Source: Stenocarpella maydis (Eukaryota; Ascomycota; Sordariomycetes; Diaporthales; Diaporthaceae). Taken from it: DNA of 64,000 bases. The notes under the pieces were generated by a model. The model worked only from the letters and a program-made list of their open reading frames with translations, did no database searches and was not told the DNA's origin. This document shows positions 33,313-45,254 of the stretch, in pieces (within the stretch, counting starts at the first letter, position 1; every line of letters begins with the position of its first letter). The stretch lies in the NCBI GenBank assembly GCA_002270565.1, contig NQMI01000012.1:387921-451920 (forward strand), written 5' to 3'. A program made the translations under genes and the position numbers.

Positions 33313-34835
33313 ATGGCCACGACCACAGCTGGTTTCCTCCAATACCACGAACCGGACATTATCAACATATTAGTCTTGGTTTCGTTCTTCTTCCTCCTGT
33401 CTTCTCTTGGATGGGTCTTTAACAAGGCCATACGTGCCGGACTCATCGGTCAGGTCGTGGTCGGCGTTCTCTACGGCGCACCAGTTGGCAACATCCTGAA
33501 CGCTGCGTGGCAGGAGACTTTCATGGCTTTGGGCTACGTAGGCCTGATTCTGATAATTTTTAGGGGTAGTCTTACAATCAGGCTTGACCTTCTGAAGGCC
33601 AACTTCGTGCTCAGCACCATAGCTGCAGCTTTAGGAATCACTGCACCCATCGCTCTGTGCTATCTGCTCCTCTATCTGGGCTTTGGCTATGGGGCCTTGG
33701 AGACCTTCATCATCGGCGCAGCTCTCTCCACAACTTCTATTGGCACGACATTTGTGGTCATCAGCAGCTCACCCAATGTCGACCTCGCACACACAAAAGT
33801 TGGCACCATCCTCATCTCGGCCGCGCTCTTCGACGACGTCGTTGGCTTGATTATGGTCAGCATCATATCAAATCTTGGGGGCATTAGCGAAGGCGGGGGC
33901 AAGAACATTGGCTGGATTGTGGGACGGCCAATCCTTGCGAGCCTCGCAATCGGGGCCGTCTCGCCTTTACTGGCCAAGTTCGTAGCCGGTCCACTGTACC
34001 GGCGATTTTTCGAGCGGCAGGTCTCTATCCTGGGTCATCAAGCCTCCATATGTCTCATAACAATCGTTCTGTCGGCCCATCTCGTCGTCTGCGCCTACTC
34101 TGGGGCCTCGCTCTTGTTTGGGGGCTTCCTAGCAGGAACCTTCTTGAGTACCCTTGCAAGCAGGCCCCCTCAAGCCGTCGGGGACAAAAACGGTGAGTCA
34201 GTGGTCGCCCCTGCTTTCCATGATACTTTTGAGGCCTTCATATCGGGCCCACTAGCATTCGTATTGGAGCCGCTCTTTTTTGCTAGCATTGGCTTCGCCA
34301 TACCATTCAAGAAACTTTGGGCAGGCACCGTAGTATGGCGTGGCCTCGTCCTCTCCATACTAATGGTCGTCGGAAAGGTAAAGAAGAAGAAAAGGGAGAG
34401 GCATCTCGTCTTCTTTTCTCGAGTGCGTTCGACTGACACTGTCAACCTTTACAGGCTATTGTAGGGTTCTCTGTCCCATTTTGGAATTTTGTGTCACGCA
34501 GATCTGCAATTGTAGGGAAGAGGCGGGTCTCGAGCGGCTGGGCTCCTGCAGCACTGCTAGGGATGGCCATGGTTGCTCGTGGCGAGATCGGGCTGCTCAT
34601 AATCCAGCTTGGGCTGAATGAAACCTCATTTCTGTCCCAAGAGGCCTTCCTTGTCTCCATTTGGGCCATAGTCCTGAATACCATCCTGGGCCCTGTCTCC
34701 GTCGGGCTGCTACTCAACAGATCGGAGGAGAACATTGCAAAGGACCCTCGATGGGGCTTACAGGAGGAAGAGGCAGGAGTTATTGGCTCACCTCACCTAC
34801 CACCCACCTCTTCACATCAACCTGCGCCAGATTAG
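33313..34835 (+). CDS. Cation/proton antiporter (CPA family, Na+/H+ exchanger domain)
   Basis: Exons 33313-34377 and 34455-34835 encode 481 residues. About 12 hydrophobic segments make up a Na_H_Exchanger domain from near residue 15 to 450: LVLVSFFFLLSSLGWVFNKA, GLIGQVVVGVLYGAPVGN, GYVGLILIIFRGSLTIRLDLL, ALSTTSIGTTFVVIS, SAALFDDVVGLIMVS (paired Asp expected to bind the ion) and LFGGFLAGTFLS. It ends in a short acidic tail (LQEEEAGVIG). It should exchange Na+ or K+ for protons at a membrane and help ion and pH balance. The intron joins VGK to AIVGFSVPFW. An upstream in-frame ATG (33199) exists; 33313 starts right before the first membrane segment and fits the family better. Confidence 0.88.
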
Positions 34836-35675
34836 GACGGGCATGAATCTGAGTTTTGTATCCCTGACGCTTTGTGCGAATTCGGACTGCGGGAAACCTG
34901 ATAGGTGACTTTCCTGGACTGTGAGAGGAGCAGTCTCGTCAGGCTGGGGTCTCGGTGCAATTCTGCCTTATTACTGCTTTTTTTTGGCCGATATTCTCAG
35001 CATTTCTTCATTCTCATTTCAGTAATATCAAAACCAGTGTCCATCCAACATGAAGCGCCGATGGGTCAGCATCATTGCTAGCTGTGCCAGCGGGAAAGGG
35101 GCTGGGTGCGCCTATATCTGCTATATATCCACGTCAAAGTAAACAAAGAAAGATAAAAGTACAGAAGCAGACGAAATAAGAATATAAAAAAGATCGAACT
35201 GGATGAACCCTTCCTCGGGCTGCAAGTCTTGCCATTGTTGTTTGTGAAGTGTGGTTGCGTCCCACGTGAACCAGCGCCACCAACCAGGACGGACTGACTC
35301 CGCCGGTTACCCCAGCTATGTGCCGCGCTGCGAACCATTGGCTTGAATATTATGTATTCGGAGTCAAAATGTCATCGAATACCACACCCCGGGAAAATGG
35401 AGTAAGCTATAGGTGGCTGACACTGACGTGGTGGTATTGGCGCTGCCAGTGACATCTCGCAGTGACATCTCAGAGCCCAAGATTATTGTTCACAATTATC
35501 TACATCTATTTAGGTTGTGGGTAGCACACTTTGTCCCCAGTCAAGATACCGACTTATGTAAGCCCGAGATAACGAGCTACATAGGTAAGTACACTAGGCA
35601 GGACGCTGATCGTGAGGAGTAGCTGAGCCGTGTCTCCTACATCCTGTCTAATCGAAAGTGAATTGCTACATTACA
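34836..35675. other. Intergenic, no supported gene
   Basis: 840 bases between the antiporter and the MOSC gene. Minus-strand frame 35078-35338 is Arg/Phe-rich and without homology signs; it is treated as chance. Confidence 0.5.
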
Positions 35676-36902
35676 ATGAAAATCACACAGGTAAGCAGGT
35701 AAGCGGGAGAGGGAGAAGTGTACTCATTGACTTTGACAGCTTTACGTCTACCCGATCAAATCGCTGCGAGGCATCGCGTTGCAAACGGCGAGGCTTGATA
35801 GGCAGGGCGTACAGCACGACCGACGCTTTATGCTTCTACGGGTACACGATGACGGCCATCATGAACCAGTCGAGGTTGTCAGGTATCCTTCGTGTGCACT
35901 TTTCGTCCCGGAGATCCTTGACGGAAAGATTGTTGTGAAGTACCAGACCCCGGAGGACTCGGATTCCTTGCCGACACAGGCACAGAAAACGGCCCTCGAG
36001 ATCCCGTTGGAGCCGGAGATCTCGGGGCTTGAGTCTGTAGACATTGACCTGTACAAGAGCAAGACTACGGCCTACCGCATGCCCGAGGCGTATAACTCGT
36101 GGTTCAGCTCATGCTTCGGCTTCGAGACCATCCTCGTTTACGTGGGCGACGGCAAACGGCCAGTCCTGGGGACGATGTCGCCGCATGTCCGGAATAAGCA
36201 GAACCAGGGGTGGCTGTCCTCTATGAAGAGCTATGTTGGTTCCAATGACGAGGACCCTCACTGGCTCACGTTCACTTGTGTTGCAGGGTATCTGATCTCA
36301 ACCGAGGCGTCCGTGGACGATGTGAGCAGCAGGCTCCCACAGGGTGAGGAGATGGATATCCGCAAATTCCGGCCGAACATTGTTGTTGATGGGGAAGGGC
36401 CATTTGACGAGGATTACTGGGGCCAGATCGAGGTCGAGAACGGCGTGCGGTTCGATCTGACCGGCAACTGCGGGCGCTGTGTGTCTATCAATGTCGACTA
36501 CGCGACTGGGAAACCGGGTACCGGCGAGAGCGGCAATGTCCTTAAGAAGCTGATGAAGGATCGCCGGGTTGACAAGGGGAACAAATATTCTCCCATATTT
36601 GGCCGCTATGGTTTCCTCCAAGCCGAGCGGGCAGAGATCCAAGTCGGGCAAGATGTCGCCGTTACCAAGCGGATGGAGGAACGGAACGTCTGGGTAAGTG
36701 GCTCGCCAACATTTCTCTGCCTACCCGGGCAGAGGCTGTGCCGTGCAAGCGGCCTCCTCACCTGTCGTTTCTCGCTGAGGTGATCTCCTGGAGGACGCGA
36801 AGAGCAAACCGGGTCACGTACAATATTGTTCTGCTGATCGAGGACGCGAGGCCTGAGAACCAGCTAACTCTGATACTGCAGGACTGGCCGCCGTACAAAT
36901 AA
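35676..36902 (+). CDS. MOSC-domain molybdenum-cofactor protein (mARC/YcbX-like)
   Basis: Exons 35676-35690, 35740-36693 and 36882-36902 encode 329 residues. The first exon is just 15 nucleotides (MKITQ); spliced to LYVYPIKSLRGI it restores the start of the MOSC N-terminal beta barrel (typical xxLYxYPIKS.RG). LDRQGVQHDRRFMLL follows, then the MOSC domain with DVSSRLPQGEEMDIRKFRPNIVVDG, DEDYWGQIEV and GNCGRCVSINVDYATGKPG, whose Cys is the expected Mo ligand. The last exon adds DWPPYK. Relatives reduce N-hydroxylated compounds with electrons from cytochrome b5 or act as cofactor sulfur carriers; which applies is unknown. No mitochondrial or membrane anchor is visible at the N-terminus. Confidence 0.88.
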
Positions 36903-37559
36903 GCCTGGGTGGGACTCGGTACTTGAGCGTACCTGGGGAGACACCGGTTGTTCTTTGTAGATGGGGGATCCGGGTTGCTAGCAATGAGGGGTTGGGTCGA
37001 AACAAGTCGAGGCGGCTAGTAATTGCACATTTATTCGCGGTAGATACATGGCTGCCATCAACGGATACATAGTAGTCTACGTGCTCCCCAAGTTGACTAC
37101 CTAGTTGACTACCAAGCAGGTACCTACCCTAAGTAGGTACTGCAACTGCACGCCCAGTTGCAGTGCAGCTGCTGTGACAGCGACCCCGGCTCCCGAGGCA
37201 GCGCGCCTGCGAAGATGGGCTAGCGGGACACTAACCCCTGCCCCCGACACTACTGGAAGTGTACTAGTCAGCTAGTACAGTGAGTTAGTGTTGCAGCTCC
37301 CTTCTGGCCAGAACTGACCCAAAAAAAGTACAGATGGCGACTGCTTCCTGCCTGGAAACACCTCTCTTGCTCCGCCCTCTCCCAGCTTTCTTTTCTTTCC
37401 CATCCCTACGAGACGAACGCGCAGCCCTGTTGAAGCGACCAACCTCGTCTCCTCCAATGCGGTAGACGCGCACATCTAGGCCACTGATCTCGACCTTGAG
37501 TCCTTCCCATCGCAACCACCGCCGCGCAGGTGTCGCCGCCCACGCCCACACCCCCCGCC
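36903..37559. promoter_or_regulatory. Upstream region of SPF1 with two hairpin-forming inverted repeats
   Basis: 657 bases without a supported gene. They carry direct AGTTGACTAC copies (37091-37115) and two adjacent perfect inverted repeats (37120-37140 and 37139-37164), about 400 bases before the SPF1 start. The final 150 bases are the leader, pyrimidine-rich. Confidence 0.55.
37120..37164. repeat. Two adjacent inverted repeats upstream of SPF1
   Basis: GTACCTAC (37120-37127) and GTAGGTAC (37133-37140) around 5 bases, directly followed by ACTGCAACTG (37139-37148) and CAGTTGCAGT (37155-37164) around 6 bases. Both pairs are perfect. Regulatory function is not shown. Confidence 0.6.
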
Positions 37560-40500
37560 ATGGCGCCGCCGCCACCGACGACTCTCGTCGACAACCCGCA
37601 GATCAAATCTGCTGAACTGTTGACGCCCAGGCCGCTGTTTCTACACGCATACGTATGGCCATTCACCATCGCCTGGCCCGTTTTCCTGGCCGTCTACCTA
37701 AGCCCCGAGCTCTATGACAAGCACATCGGTGGCCAGGAATGGACATTCGTCTGGGTCGGCACAATCATCACCTTCCAGAGTCTCTTCTGGCTCAGTACCC
37801 ACTGGAGTGTCAGCGCCAGGGCCATGATCACTGCGAAAAAGGCTTCATCCATCGGCGAGGCACAACAGATCAAGGTCATTCCTGTCGCAAACGCCGGTGT
37901 GGCCGATATCAGCGATCTTATCCGGGAGAAGGTGAGGCTCTGGCACCGACCGTGCCTAGATTCGCGCAACGTGGAATTTTGGGCTGACCGGCTGCCAGAT
38001 TGATGGCAAAAGTACCTTGTCCTTCCTCTTCCAGAAACGTCGTTTTCTGTATGACCCCGATAAGAAGACATTCGCAACGTTGAGCTACGCTGTCGACGCC
38101 GAGCCAAAGCCTACCCTCGATACCTTTCAAAAGTCCAAGGGGTTTACCAGCGCTGCTGAGATCAAGAAACTGGAGCAGTACTACGGCACCAACACTTTCG
38201 ATATCCCGGTTCCTACGTTTACCGAGCTCTTCAAGGAGCATGCAGTCGCGCCATTCTTTGTCTTCCAGGTGTTCTGCGTCGGTCTGTGGATGCTGGATGA
38301 TTACTGGTACTACTCGCTCTTCACCCTCTTCATGCTGGTTGTCTTTGAAAGCACCGTTGTCTGGCAGCGTCAGAGAACCTTGAATGAGTTCCGTGGCATG
38401 AGCATCAAGCCGTACGACATTTGGGTTTACCGCCTGGGCAAATGGACCGAGGTTCAGAGCGACAAACTCCTCCCGGGAGACCTTGTTTCTGTCGGCCGCA
38501 CCAAAGAAGACAGCGGCGTTGCTTGCGACATGCTACTGGTAGAAGGGACAGCCATCGTCAACGAGGCCATGCTGTCAGGGGAAAGCACACCCCTACTGAA
38601 GGAGTCCATTCAGCTGCGCCCAGCCGACGCGAGACTAGAGCCTGAAGGTCTTGACAAGAACGCGTTCCTCTGGGGGGGCACCAAGGTCCTGCAGATCACA
38701 CATGGCAACCCCGATGAGCCGAAGCCCCCCGTCGCATCAGGGGTTCCTCCTCCCCCGGACAAGGGCGCGATGGCTATTGTTATCAAGACTGGTTTCGAAA
38801 CGTCGCAGGGCAGCTTGGTTCGCACCATGATCTACTCGACTGAGCGCGTGTCCGCCAACAACGTTGAGGCTCTACTCTTCATCCTGTTCCTGCTCATCTT
38901 CGCCATCGCCGCATCTTGGTATGTGTGGACCGAGGGTGTTCAGAAAGATCGCAAGCGGTCCAAGCTCCTTCTCGACTGTGTTCTCATCATCACGAGCGTG
39001 GTGCCTCCCGAGCTGCCTATGGAGCTTAGCTTGGCTGTCAACACGAGCTTGGCCGCTCTCGCCAAATACGCCATTTTCTGCACAGAGCCTTTCCGCATTC
39101 CCTTTGCTGGCCGCATCGATGTTGCTTGTTTTGACAAGACTGGAACCCTGACCGGAGAAGATCTTGTTGTTGAGGGCATCGCTGGGCTTGGCCTCGGCGC
39201 TTCCGGTACCGACACACCCAAAGAGTCCGACGGCGCACACAGCGAAATGACACCTGTCAAGGATTCTGGGCTGACTTCAACGCTCGTGCTTGCCACTGCC
39301 CACGCACTGGTCAAGCTGGATGAGGGAGACATTGTCGGCGATCCGATGGAGAAGGCCACCTTATCTGCTCTTGGCTGGACTCTCGGCAGGAACGACACGC
39401 TGACGCACAAACCTGCGACAGCTGCTGCTGGAGGTACCGTGGGAACCGTCCAAATCAAGCGCCGCTTCCAATTCTCATCCGCGCTCAAGCGACAGAGCTC
39501 GGTTGCTACCGTCACAGGCAAGGACCCCAAGACTGGTGCCCAAATGCGAGGCACTTTTGTCGGTGTCAAGGGCGCACCAGAGACGATCATGAAGATGCTT
39601 GTATCTGTTCCCGCGGATTACGAAGAGACTTTCAAATACTTCACCCGCAGGGGATCTCGTGTTCTGGCACTGGCGTACAAGCAGCTGTCGACGGACGACG
39701 AACTGGGTGCGAAGAGAATCAACGAGCTCAAGCGTGAAAACGTCGAGGCTGGGTTGACCTTCGCTGGATTCCTGGTTCTCCATACCCCATTGAAGGACGA
39801 CGCCAAGCAAGCCGTCCAAATGCTCAACGAGAGTAGCCACAGGGTCGTCATGATCACTGGTGACAACCCTCTCACCGCCGCTCATGTGGCTCGTGAGGTT
39901 GAGATTGTTGACCGCGACGTACTCATCCTTGATGCCCCCGAAAAGAACGACAATGGGGACAAACTTATTTGGCATAGCGTCGATGGAAGTGTTAATATCG
40001 AAGTGGATGCGTCAAAGCCTATCGGCCCCGAAATCTTGGACAAGTACGACCTCTGTGTTACTGGCTATGCTCTGGCAAAATTCAAGGACCAAGTTGGCTG
40101 GCATCAAATCCTGCGATACACTTGGGTATATGCCCGGGTTTCCCCCAAGCAGAAGGAAGAACTTCTCCTGGGCTACAAGGACATGGGTTATTTCACCCTG
40201 ATGGCTGGCGATGGAACCAATGACGTGGGTGCTCTGAAGCAGGCCCACATCGGAATTGCCCTCTTGAACGGCACCCAGGAAGACCTTACCCGTATTGCTG
40301 AGCATTCTCGAAATACCAAGATGAAGGAGATGTACCAGAAGCAGATCGACTTGATGAAGCGCTTCAACCAACCCGCGCCCCCAGTGCCTCCTCTGATTGC
40401 TCACCTGTACCCTCCTGGACCGTCCAATCCCCACTACCAGAAGGCCATCGAGCGCGAAGCACAAAAGAAGGGTGTCTCACCAGCTGAGTACGCCCGGTCT

Positions 40501-41665
40501 CAGGGACACCAGCAGCCAATCGAAACGGTGACGTCCCCTGGTGCTCAGCAGCTGATCAACTCTGATCCTCGCGCGGCCAAACAAGCACAAGCAGCCAAGA
40601 AGGCAGCCAGCTTCGCCGAGCAAATCCAGCAATCGATGATGGATAATGACATTGATGACGGTGAGCCTCCTGCTCTCAAGCTTGGAGACGCCTCTGTCGC
40701 AGCGCCATTCACCTCGAAACTGCGAAATGTCATTGCCATCCCCAATATTATCCGCCAAGGTCGATGCACGCTCGTTGCCACCATTCAAATGTACAAGATT
40801 CTCGCCCTCAACTGTCTCATCAGTGCTTACAGCTTGAGTGTCCTGTATTTGGAGGGTATCAAGTTTGGTGATGGTCAGTATACCATCAGCGGTATGCTTA
40901 TGAGCGTCTGCTTCCTGTCAATCTCGCGGGCCAAATCGGTCGAAGGCCTTTCCAAAGAACGCCCTCAGCCCAACATCTTCAACTTCTACATTATCGGTTC
41001 TATCCTCGGACAGTTTGCGGTGCACATTGTTACCCTGATCTACATTGCCAGGTTCTGTGATAAGCTCGAGCCGTAAGTCTCCATTCTTACTCATTTGTGA
41101 ATAGAGCCTCCTAACACCGTGTGACAGCCGTGACGAGATCGTCGACCTGGAGGCAGAGTTCACCCCCTCGCTCCTCAACAGTGCTGTGTACCTCCTGCAG
41201 CTCATCCAGCAAATCAGCACATTCGCCGTCAACTACCAAGGGCGGCCTTTCCGTGAAGCCCTGACGGAGAATAAGGGCATGTTCTACGGCATTGTGGGCG
41301 TAACGGCGATCGCCTTCTCCTGCTCCACTGAGTTCATCCCTGAGCTAAACGAGCAGATGAAGCTTGTGCCCTTCTCAGACGACTTCAAGGTTACCATGAC
41401 AGCCGTCATGATTGTTGACTACGCGGCATGCTGGATTATTGAGGTTGGCCTCAAGAAGCTCTTCTCTGACTACAAGCCGCGTGACATTGCCCTTCGGAGA
41501 CCGGACCAGCTTGAGCGGGAACGTGTGCGTCAGGAAGAGCAGCAGAAGCGCAAGGAGGCTGAGGAAGAGAGGAAGAGACTCGAGAAGGTGGCCGAGTTTG
41601 AGCGAAAGGTCGAGGCGCAGAGACAGAGGTTAGAGGCCTGGAGGGATGGCCGTCAGCAGGCCTAG
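37560..41665 (+). CDS. SPF1: P5A-type ATPase Spf1 (ER transmembrane-helix dislocase)
   Basis: Exons 37560-37931, 37999-41072 and 41128-41665 encode 1,327 residues, the normal length. P5A marks are complete: LHAYVWPFTIAWPVFL at the N-terminus, NEAMLSGESTPLLKES (actuator TGES equivalent), the M4 motif VVPPELPMELSLAVN, the phosphorylation site CFDKTGTLTGED near residue 503, HRVVMITGDNPLTAAHVA and MAGDGTNDVGALKQA. The C-terminal tail is a charged helix (REQQKRKEAEEERKRLEKVAEF) typical of the group. The enzyme sits in the endoplasmic reticulum and uses ATP to remove misinserted transmembrane helices and mistargeted mitochondrial tail-anchored proteins. An Ala/Lys/Gln-rich insert follows the catalytic core. 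Secure. Confidence 0.97.
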
Positions 41666-43106
41666 GCGACCGGTGGGTAAAGAGGTTGCATGGTGCAGAG
41701 GTAGGTGAGCATATAGACTGGAGGGTGTTGAAAAGAATTACACATCTGATAGACTAGGAGTTGTGCAAACACCGGCACCAACTAGCGGCATCCCCATCCA
41801 CGAGGTCAGTCACCTCGTCACTTCTAGGTGGGACGGCATAATCAAGAAATGGTTACGTGCTGCACCCATCTTGGTCTTGGTCGTGTTTTCCCAAGCCCCT
41901 CAAGGAACGCCAACCAACAAAGCTCAGTGATTTGTGCTCTGCAGCAGTCCGTTGTTATGCACATGGCACTTGGTGCCACCGGTCTGATGATTCACATGAC
42001 ACAGCCCGTCTGCCCGAAAGTGTCTCTCGTAGCACACCTCAAGTGCTTGCAGGTACTTTTCGTCGTCCTTGCAGGCGCCAAGCCCTTGGCACAGCTGGAT
42101 ATGCTGGAGTACTACTCAATTAGGAGTCATGCACCTTTCTGAATTCCGCGCCAGTATATGCTTTCGAGGCTGTCCAAGAGCCTTCCTTCACTATATCGTT
42201 AGGAACCTAAGCCATTTCAACATCTATATAGCAGTGGAGGCTTTAATCTGGCCCGGTAGGCACAGCCAGCCCTGGGTAGGCGGGCTTGGCAGATCTTGCT
42301 ACATCACAGGCACCAATGCAAACGGCCATACCCGTCTCTCCGTGTTATGTCATCCTCAATACTATGAGACCAGCATCACGGACTAGATAACAGTATAAAC
42401 AGGGAACTATAGTATATTTTACAATACTCTCAAGATATATTACTCCAGGGTCAGTGGTTGAGTCGGTGACGACCAGCAAATACCAGGTGCTATAAAAAAA
42501 ATTTATTTTGTTTTGTTTTGTTTTGTTTATATTTTTGGCCTACTTTGTTCATCCTTACGTGGTGGTTGGGAGGTGGGGAGTGGTTGGCTGGGCCCTTTGC
42601 TGCCGGTGTCTCTCCAAACAACTAAGCCATTGAAGAGTGTACTAGTAGTGGGTGGTGCAAAAGTTTACTGGTCTTGGACTTCAACATCACCATATGTAGT
42701 TTCATAGCATCCACAGCCAAGGGCAAGTCCTTCCTGGAAACATTGTGCTATTGTACAAGCAGCTGTCTATTTGCATCTCTGATTAAGATCGAGAAGGTGT
42801 AAAAGACCAGACTACGCAGGAAGTAGCAGCTCTCTCTTTCCCCCGTTTTTATCTTGCCTCTTGCCAAACCATTGCATCCAAATCAAGGAAATCACAACAC
42901 TGGGATATTCCAGTCAAGGAAGCGCAGGCAAAGGTCCGCTTGCATCTCCGGAAGGAGACAACAAGACCAGAAGGCTTTACCAGTAACCCTGTATGCCGGT
43001 CAAGCGGGTGATGTACACCGTCCAAGCCTTGTGGAACCCATTAAGCTGATCGCAGGAGAGAAGTTTGGTCTCATCCAATGGGGTCGAGAGGAACCAATTA
43101 AGGGAC
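41666..43106. other. Intergenic between convergent SPF1 and MDH1
   Basis: 1.4 kb holding the 3' ends of two convergent genes and nothing else supported. A tandem TTTTG repeat (four units, 42506-42525) lies in it, preceded by A8. Confidence 0.6.
42506..42525. repeat. (TTTTG)4 tandem repeat
   Basis: Four exact copies of TTTTG in an AT-rich intergenic segment, preceded by ATAAAAAAAATTTA. Confidence 0.8.
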
Positions 43107-44343
43107 TTAGTTGCCAGGGTTCTTGGCAACAAAGGCAACACCCTTGTCAATGTTCTTCTTGAGGTCGGCAAGGCAGGCCTCGAGCATCTTCTCCTCAGCG
43201 GCGTCAATCTTGCCGAGGGGCAGGATCTTCTCAACACCGTTGGGACCAAGCTCGACCTTGGAGGAGAAGAAGTCGATGCCCTGGTCCTTGTACAGAGGGG
43301 AGTCGACAAAGGTGGGCTCGACGACGCCCTTCTCGCCCTGGGCGGCGCGCAGGAGGGACTCTGCCATGCGGGCACCGGCCATGGCCATGGACAGGGTGGC
43401 AGAGCCGGCACCGTCCTTGGCCTTGACGACCTCGTCGCCACCGAACTGGACGCGCTTGACGATCTCCTCGTTGGTGGACAGGTCGGGGTGGTTGGACTGG
43501 GAGAAGAGGGGCACGATGGTGACGCCCGAGTGGCCACCAACAACGGTGATGTTCTCGTCGGCGGGGTCGGTGCCCTTGAGCTGGGAGACGAAGCGGGAGG
43601 CGCGGACGACGTCGAGGGTGGTGACACCGAAAAGGCGCTTGGGGTTGTAGACGCCACGGGCCTTGAAGACCTCGGCGACGATGGGGACGGTAGAGTTGAC
43701 AGGGTTTGAGATGACGAGGATGTTGGCGTCGGGGGAGGCCTCGGCGGCGGCCTTGGCCAGGTCGCGGACGATGGAGGCGTTGGTGTTGAACAGGTCGTCA
43801 CGGGTCATGCCGGGCTTGCGGGGCACACCGGCGGGGATGAGGACGACCTCAGCGCCCTTGAGGGCGTCGGCGAGGCCTGACGAGGTCGGGTCGTAGCCGG
43901 TGACGGTGGACTTGGTGTTGATGTGGGAGATGTCGGCAGCAACACCTGCAGGGCACACGGTCAGCGCGGTGCTGCAGCTTTCCGGACTTGGACTGCGTCA
44001 GGCCGGGCGCCAGGTGCTCGCATCAAGCTGCGCAGCTGGTTGGGCCCTGGCGGAAGGCAGGCGGTGGTTGACAGGGAAGACAGTGCGTGCTTGCTTACCA
44101 GGAGCCATGCGGATATCGTACAGGGCAAGCTCGGTCACCCTAGGGTTGAGCTTAAGCAGCAGGGACAGAGGCTGGCCAATGCCACCCGCAGCACCGAGGA
44201 CGGTCACCTTGGACAGCTGTAGAGAAGACGGCCAATGTCAATGCCAAGGTTCTGGCTGGTGGATGAGAGGCACATACCTGACGAGCCGACGCCGAGAAGG
44301 CGCGGCGCTGGAACATGGAGGCCATTCGCGGAGCGGCGAACAT
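43107..44343 (-). CDS. MDH1: Mitochondrial malate dehydrogenase
   Basis: Exons (minus) 44278-44343, 44099-44216 and 43107-43945 encode 340 residues. The presequence [20 protein letters not shown] is basic and Ser/Ala-rich, as in mitochondrial matrix proteins. [20 protein letters not shown] holds the NAD-binding glycines; [20 protein letters not shown] the mobile loop with catalytic Arg; [12 protein letters not shown] and [13 protein letters not shown] the Asp/His region; and [14 protein letters not shown] closes the domain. It interconverts malate and oxaloacetate in the TCA cycle and malate-aspartate shuttle. Strong C-rich synonymous codon use in the third exon suggests high expression. The second intron (43946-44098) is 153 bases, long for this window. 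Confidence 0.97.
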
Positions 44344-45254
44344 GCTGACTGACTCTGGATTATCCGGGTCGAGGAACAGAAGAGGCTGCAAGACCTTGTG
44401 CAATGATTCCCGTGTCAGCTCAAGTACCCTGGAGGCTCAAGGGGGCATGGAAGACAGGCCTACCAACAAGAGGCGAGAGGCGAGAGGCGAGAGAGGCTGG
44501 AGAGTCGGTGGTGACGACAATGCTGCTGAGAAAAGTTTCCAATCTGAGGTTGCAGGTTGCGTCCAAAAGCTGAGAGAGCTCACCTGGGCCGGGTCTTGGT
44601 GAGGTGGAGCTGTGGAGCCACCCCTCAAGGCTTAGCGTGACGGGCCATCGGAGCTCCTCGGGATTCTAGCCCGAGCTTGGGGGGCATTCCTCCGGCAGAA
44701 CGGATGACGAGGGAGTGCACACACACATACACACACACGTTATTACATAGTACCTTCCTCGATCATATGTGGCCTTGGGTCGGGGGGGGGAGGGGGGGGA
44801 GACATGTCTTGGGGTGTTGTTTACCTCGACCGTGCAGCTTCAGACAGCATTGGCTTGTTGTCTGGGCAGATGCACGTCTAGCCCGAGGCATCATCTAGGG
44901 GACAAGACCTCACAAGCTTAGAGTTGACCTCGAACTCATAAACAAGTTGGAGTGGCTAGGCTGAATCTCCTTGATGCCAAAGAATCCCGTCAATTAATAC
45001 TCAATTATTTATCATTTATCGGCAATTCCGTATACCTACCTGGCAATGCAGAGCTGACTCTCCACCACCCAGACATGGGCAATTCCACCGGAATTCCCGA
45101 GCCACCCGGAATAGAAATCATCATCCGGACCAAAAGCCCTTAAAATCACCTCCACAGTGCATGTGCTGTCCATCACTTTTCTCAAGACACTCTACATCAA
45201 CTGTGACCCCAACCCCTCATTGTGTCCTCAGGTCCCCTTGACTTACCCATCAGA
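44344..45254. promoter_or_regulatory. Divergent region between MDH1 and a hydrolase gene
   Basis: 911 bases with no supported gene. They contain the MDH1 leader, a CA-rich simple repeat (about 44718-44738) and a G9-A-G8 tract (44782-44799). Confidence 0.55.
44718..44799. repeat. CA-dinucleotide repeat and G9-A-G8 tract
   Basis: An interrupted (AC)n run at about 44718-44738 and, 43 bases on, G9-A-G8. Both lie in the divergent promoter region between malate dehydrogenase and the hydrolase. Confidence 0.75.

Noticed and set aside
25243..35000. A full secondary-metabolite gene cluster
   Set aside because: No polyketide synthase, peptide synthetase, terpene synthase or P450 is present in the window; only a LaeA-like enzyme and a regulator, which is not enough.
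38940..39590. Minus-strand 216-codon frame inside SPF1
   Set aside because: Antisense of the conserved P-type ATPase core; low complexity and no family match.
43065..43709. Plus-strand 214-codon frame across malate dehydrogenase
   Set aside because: Antisense shadow of a highly biased, conserved coding sequence; its Gly/Val/Asp-rich translation reflects the reverse of that codon bias.
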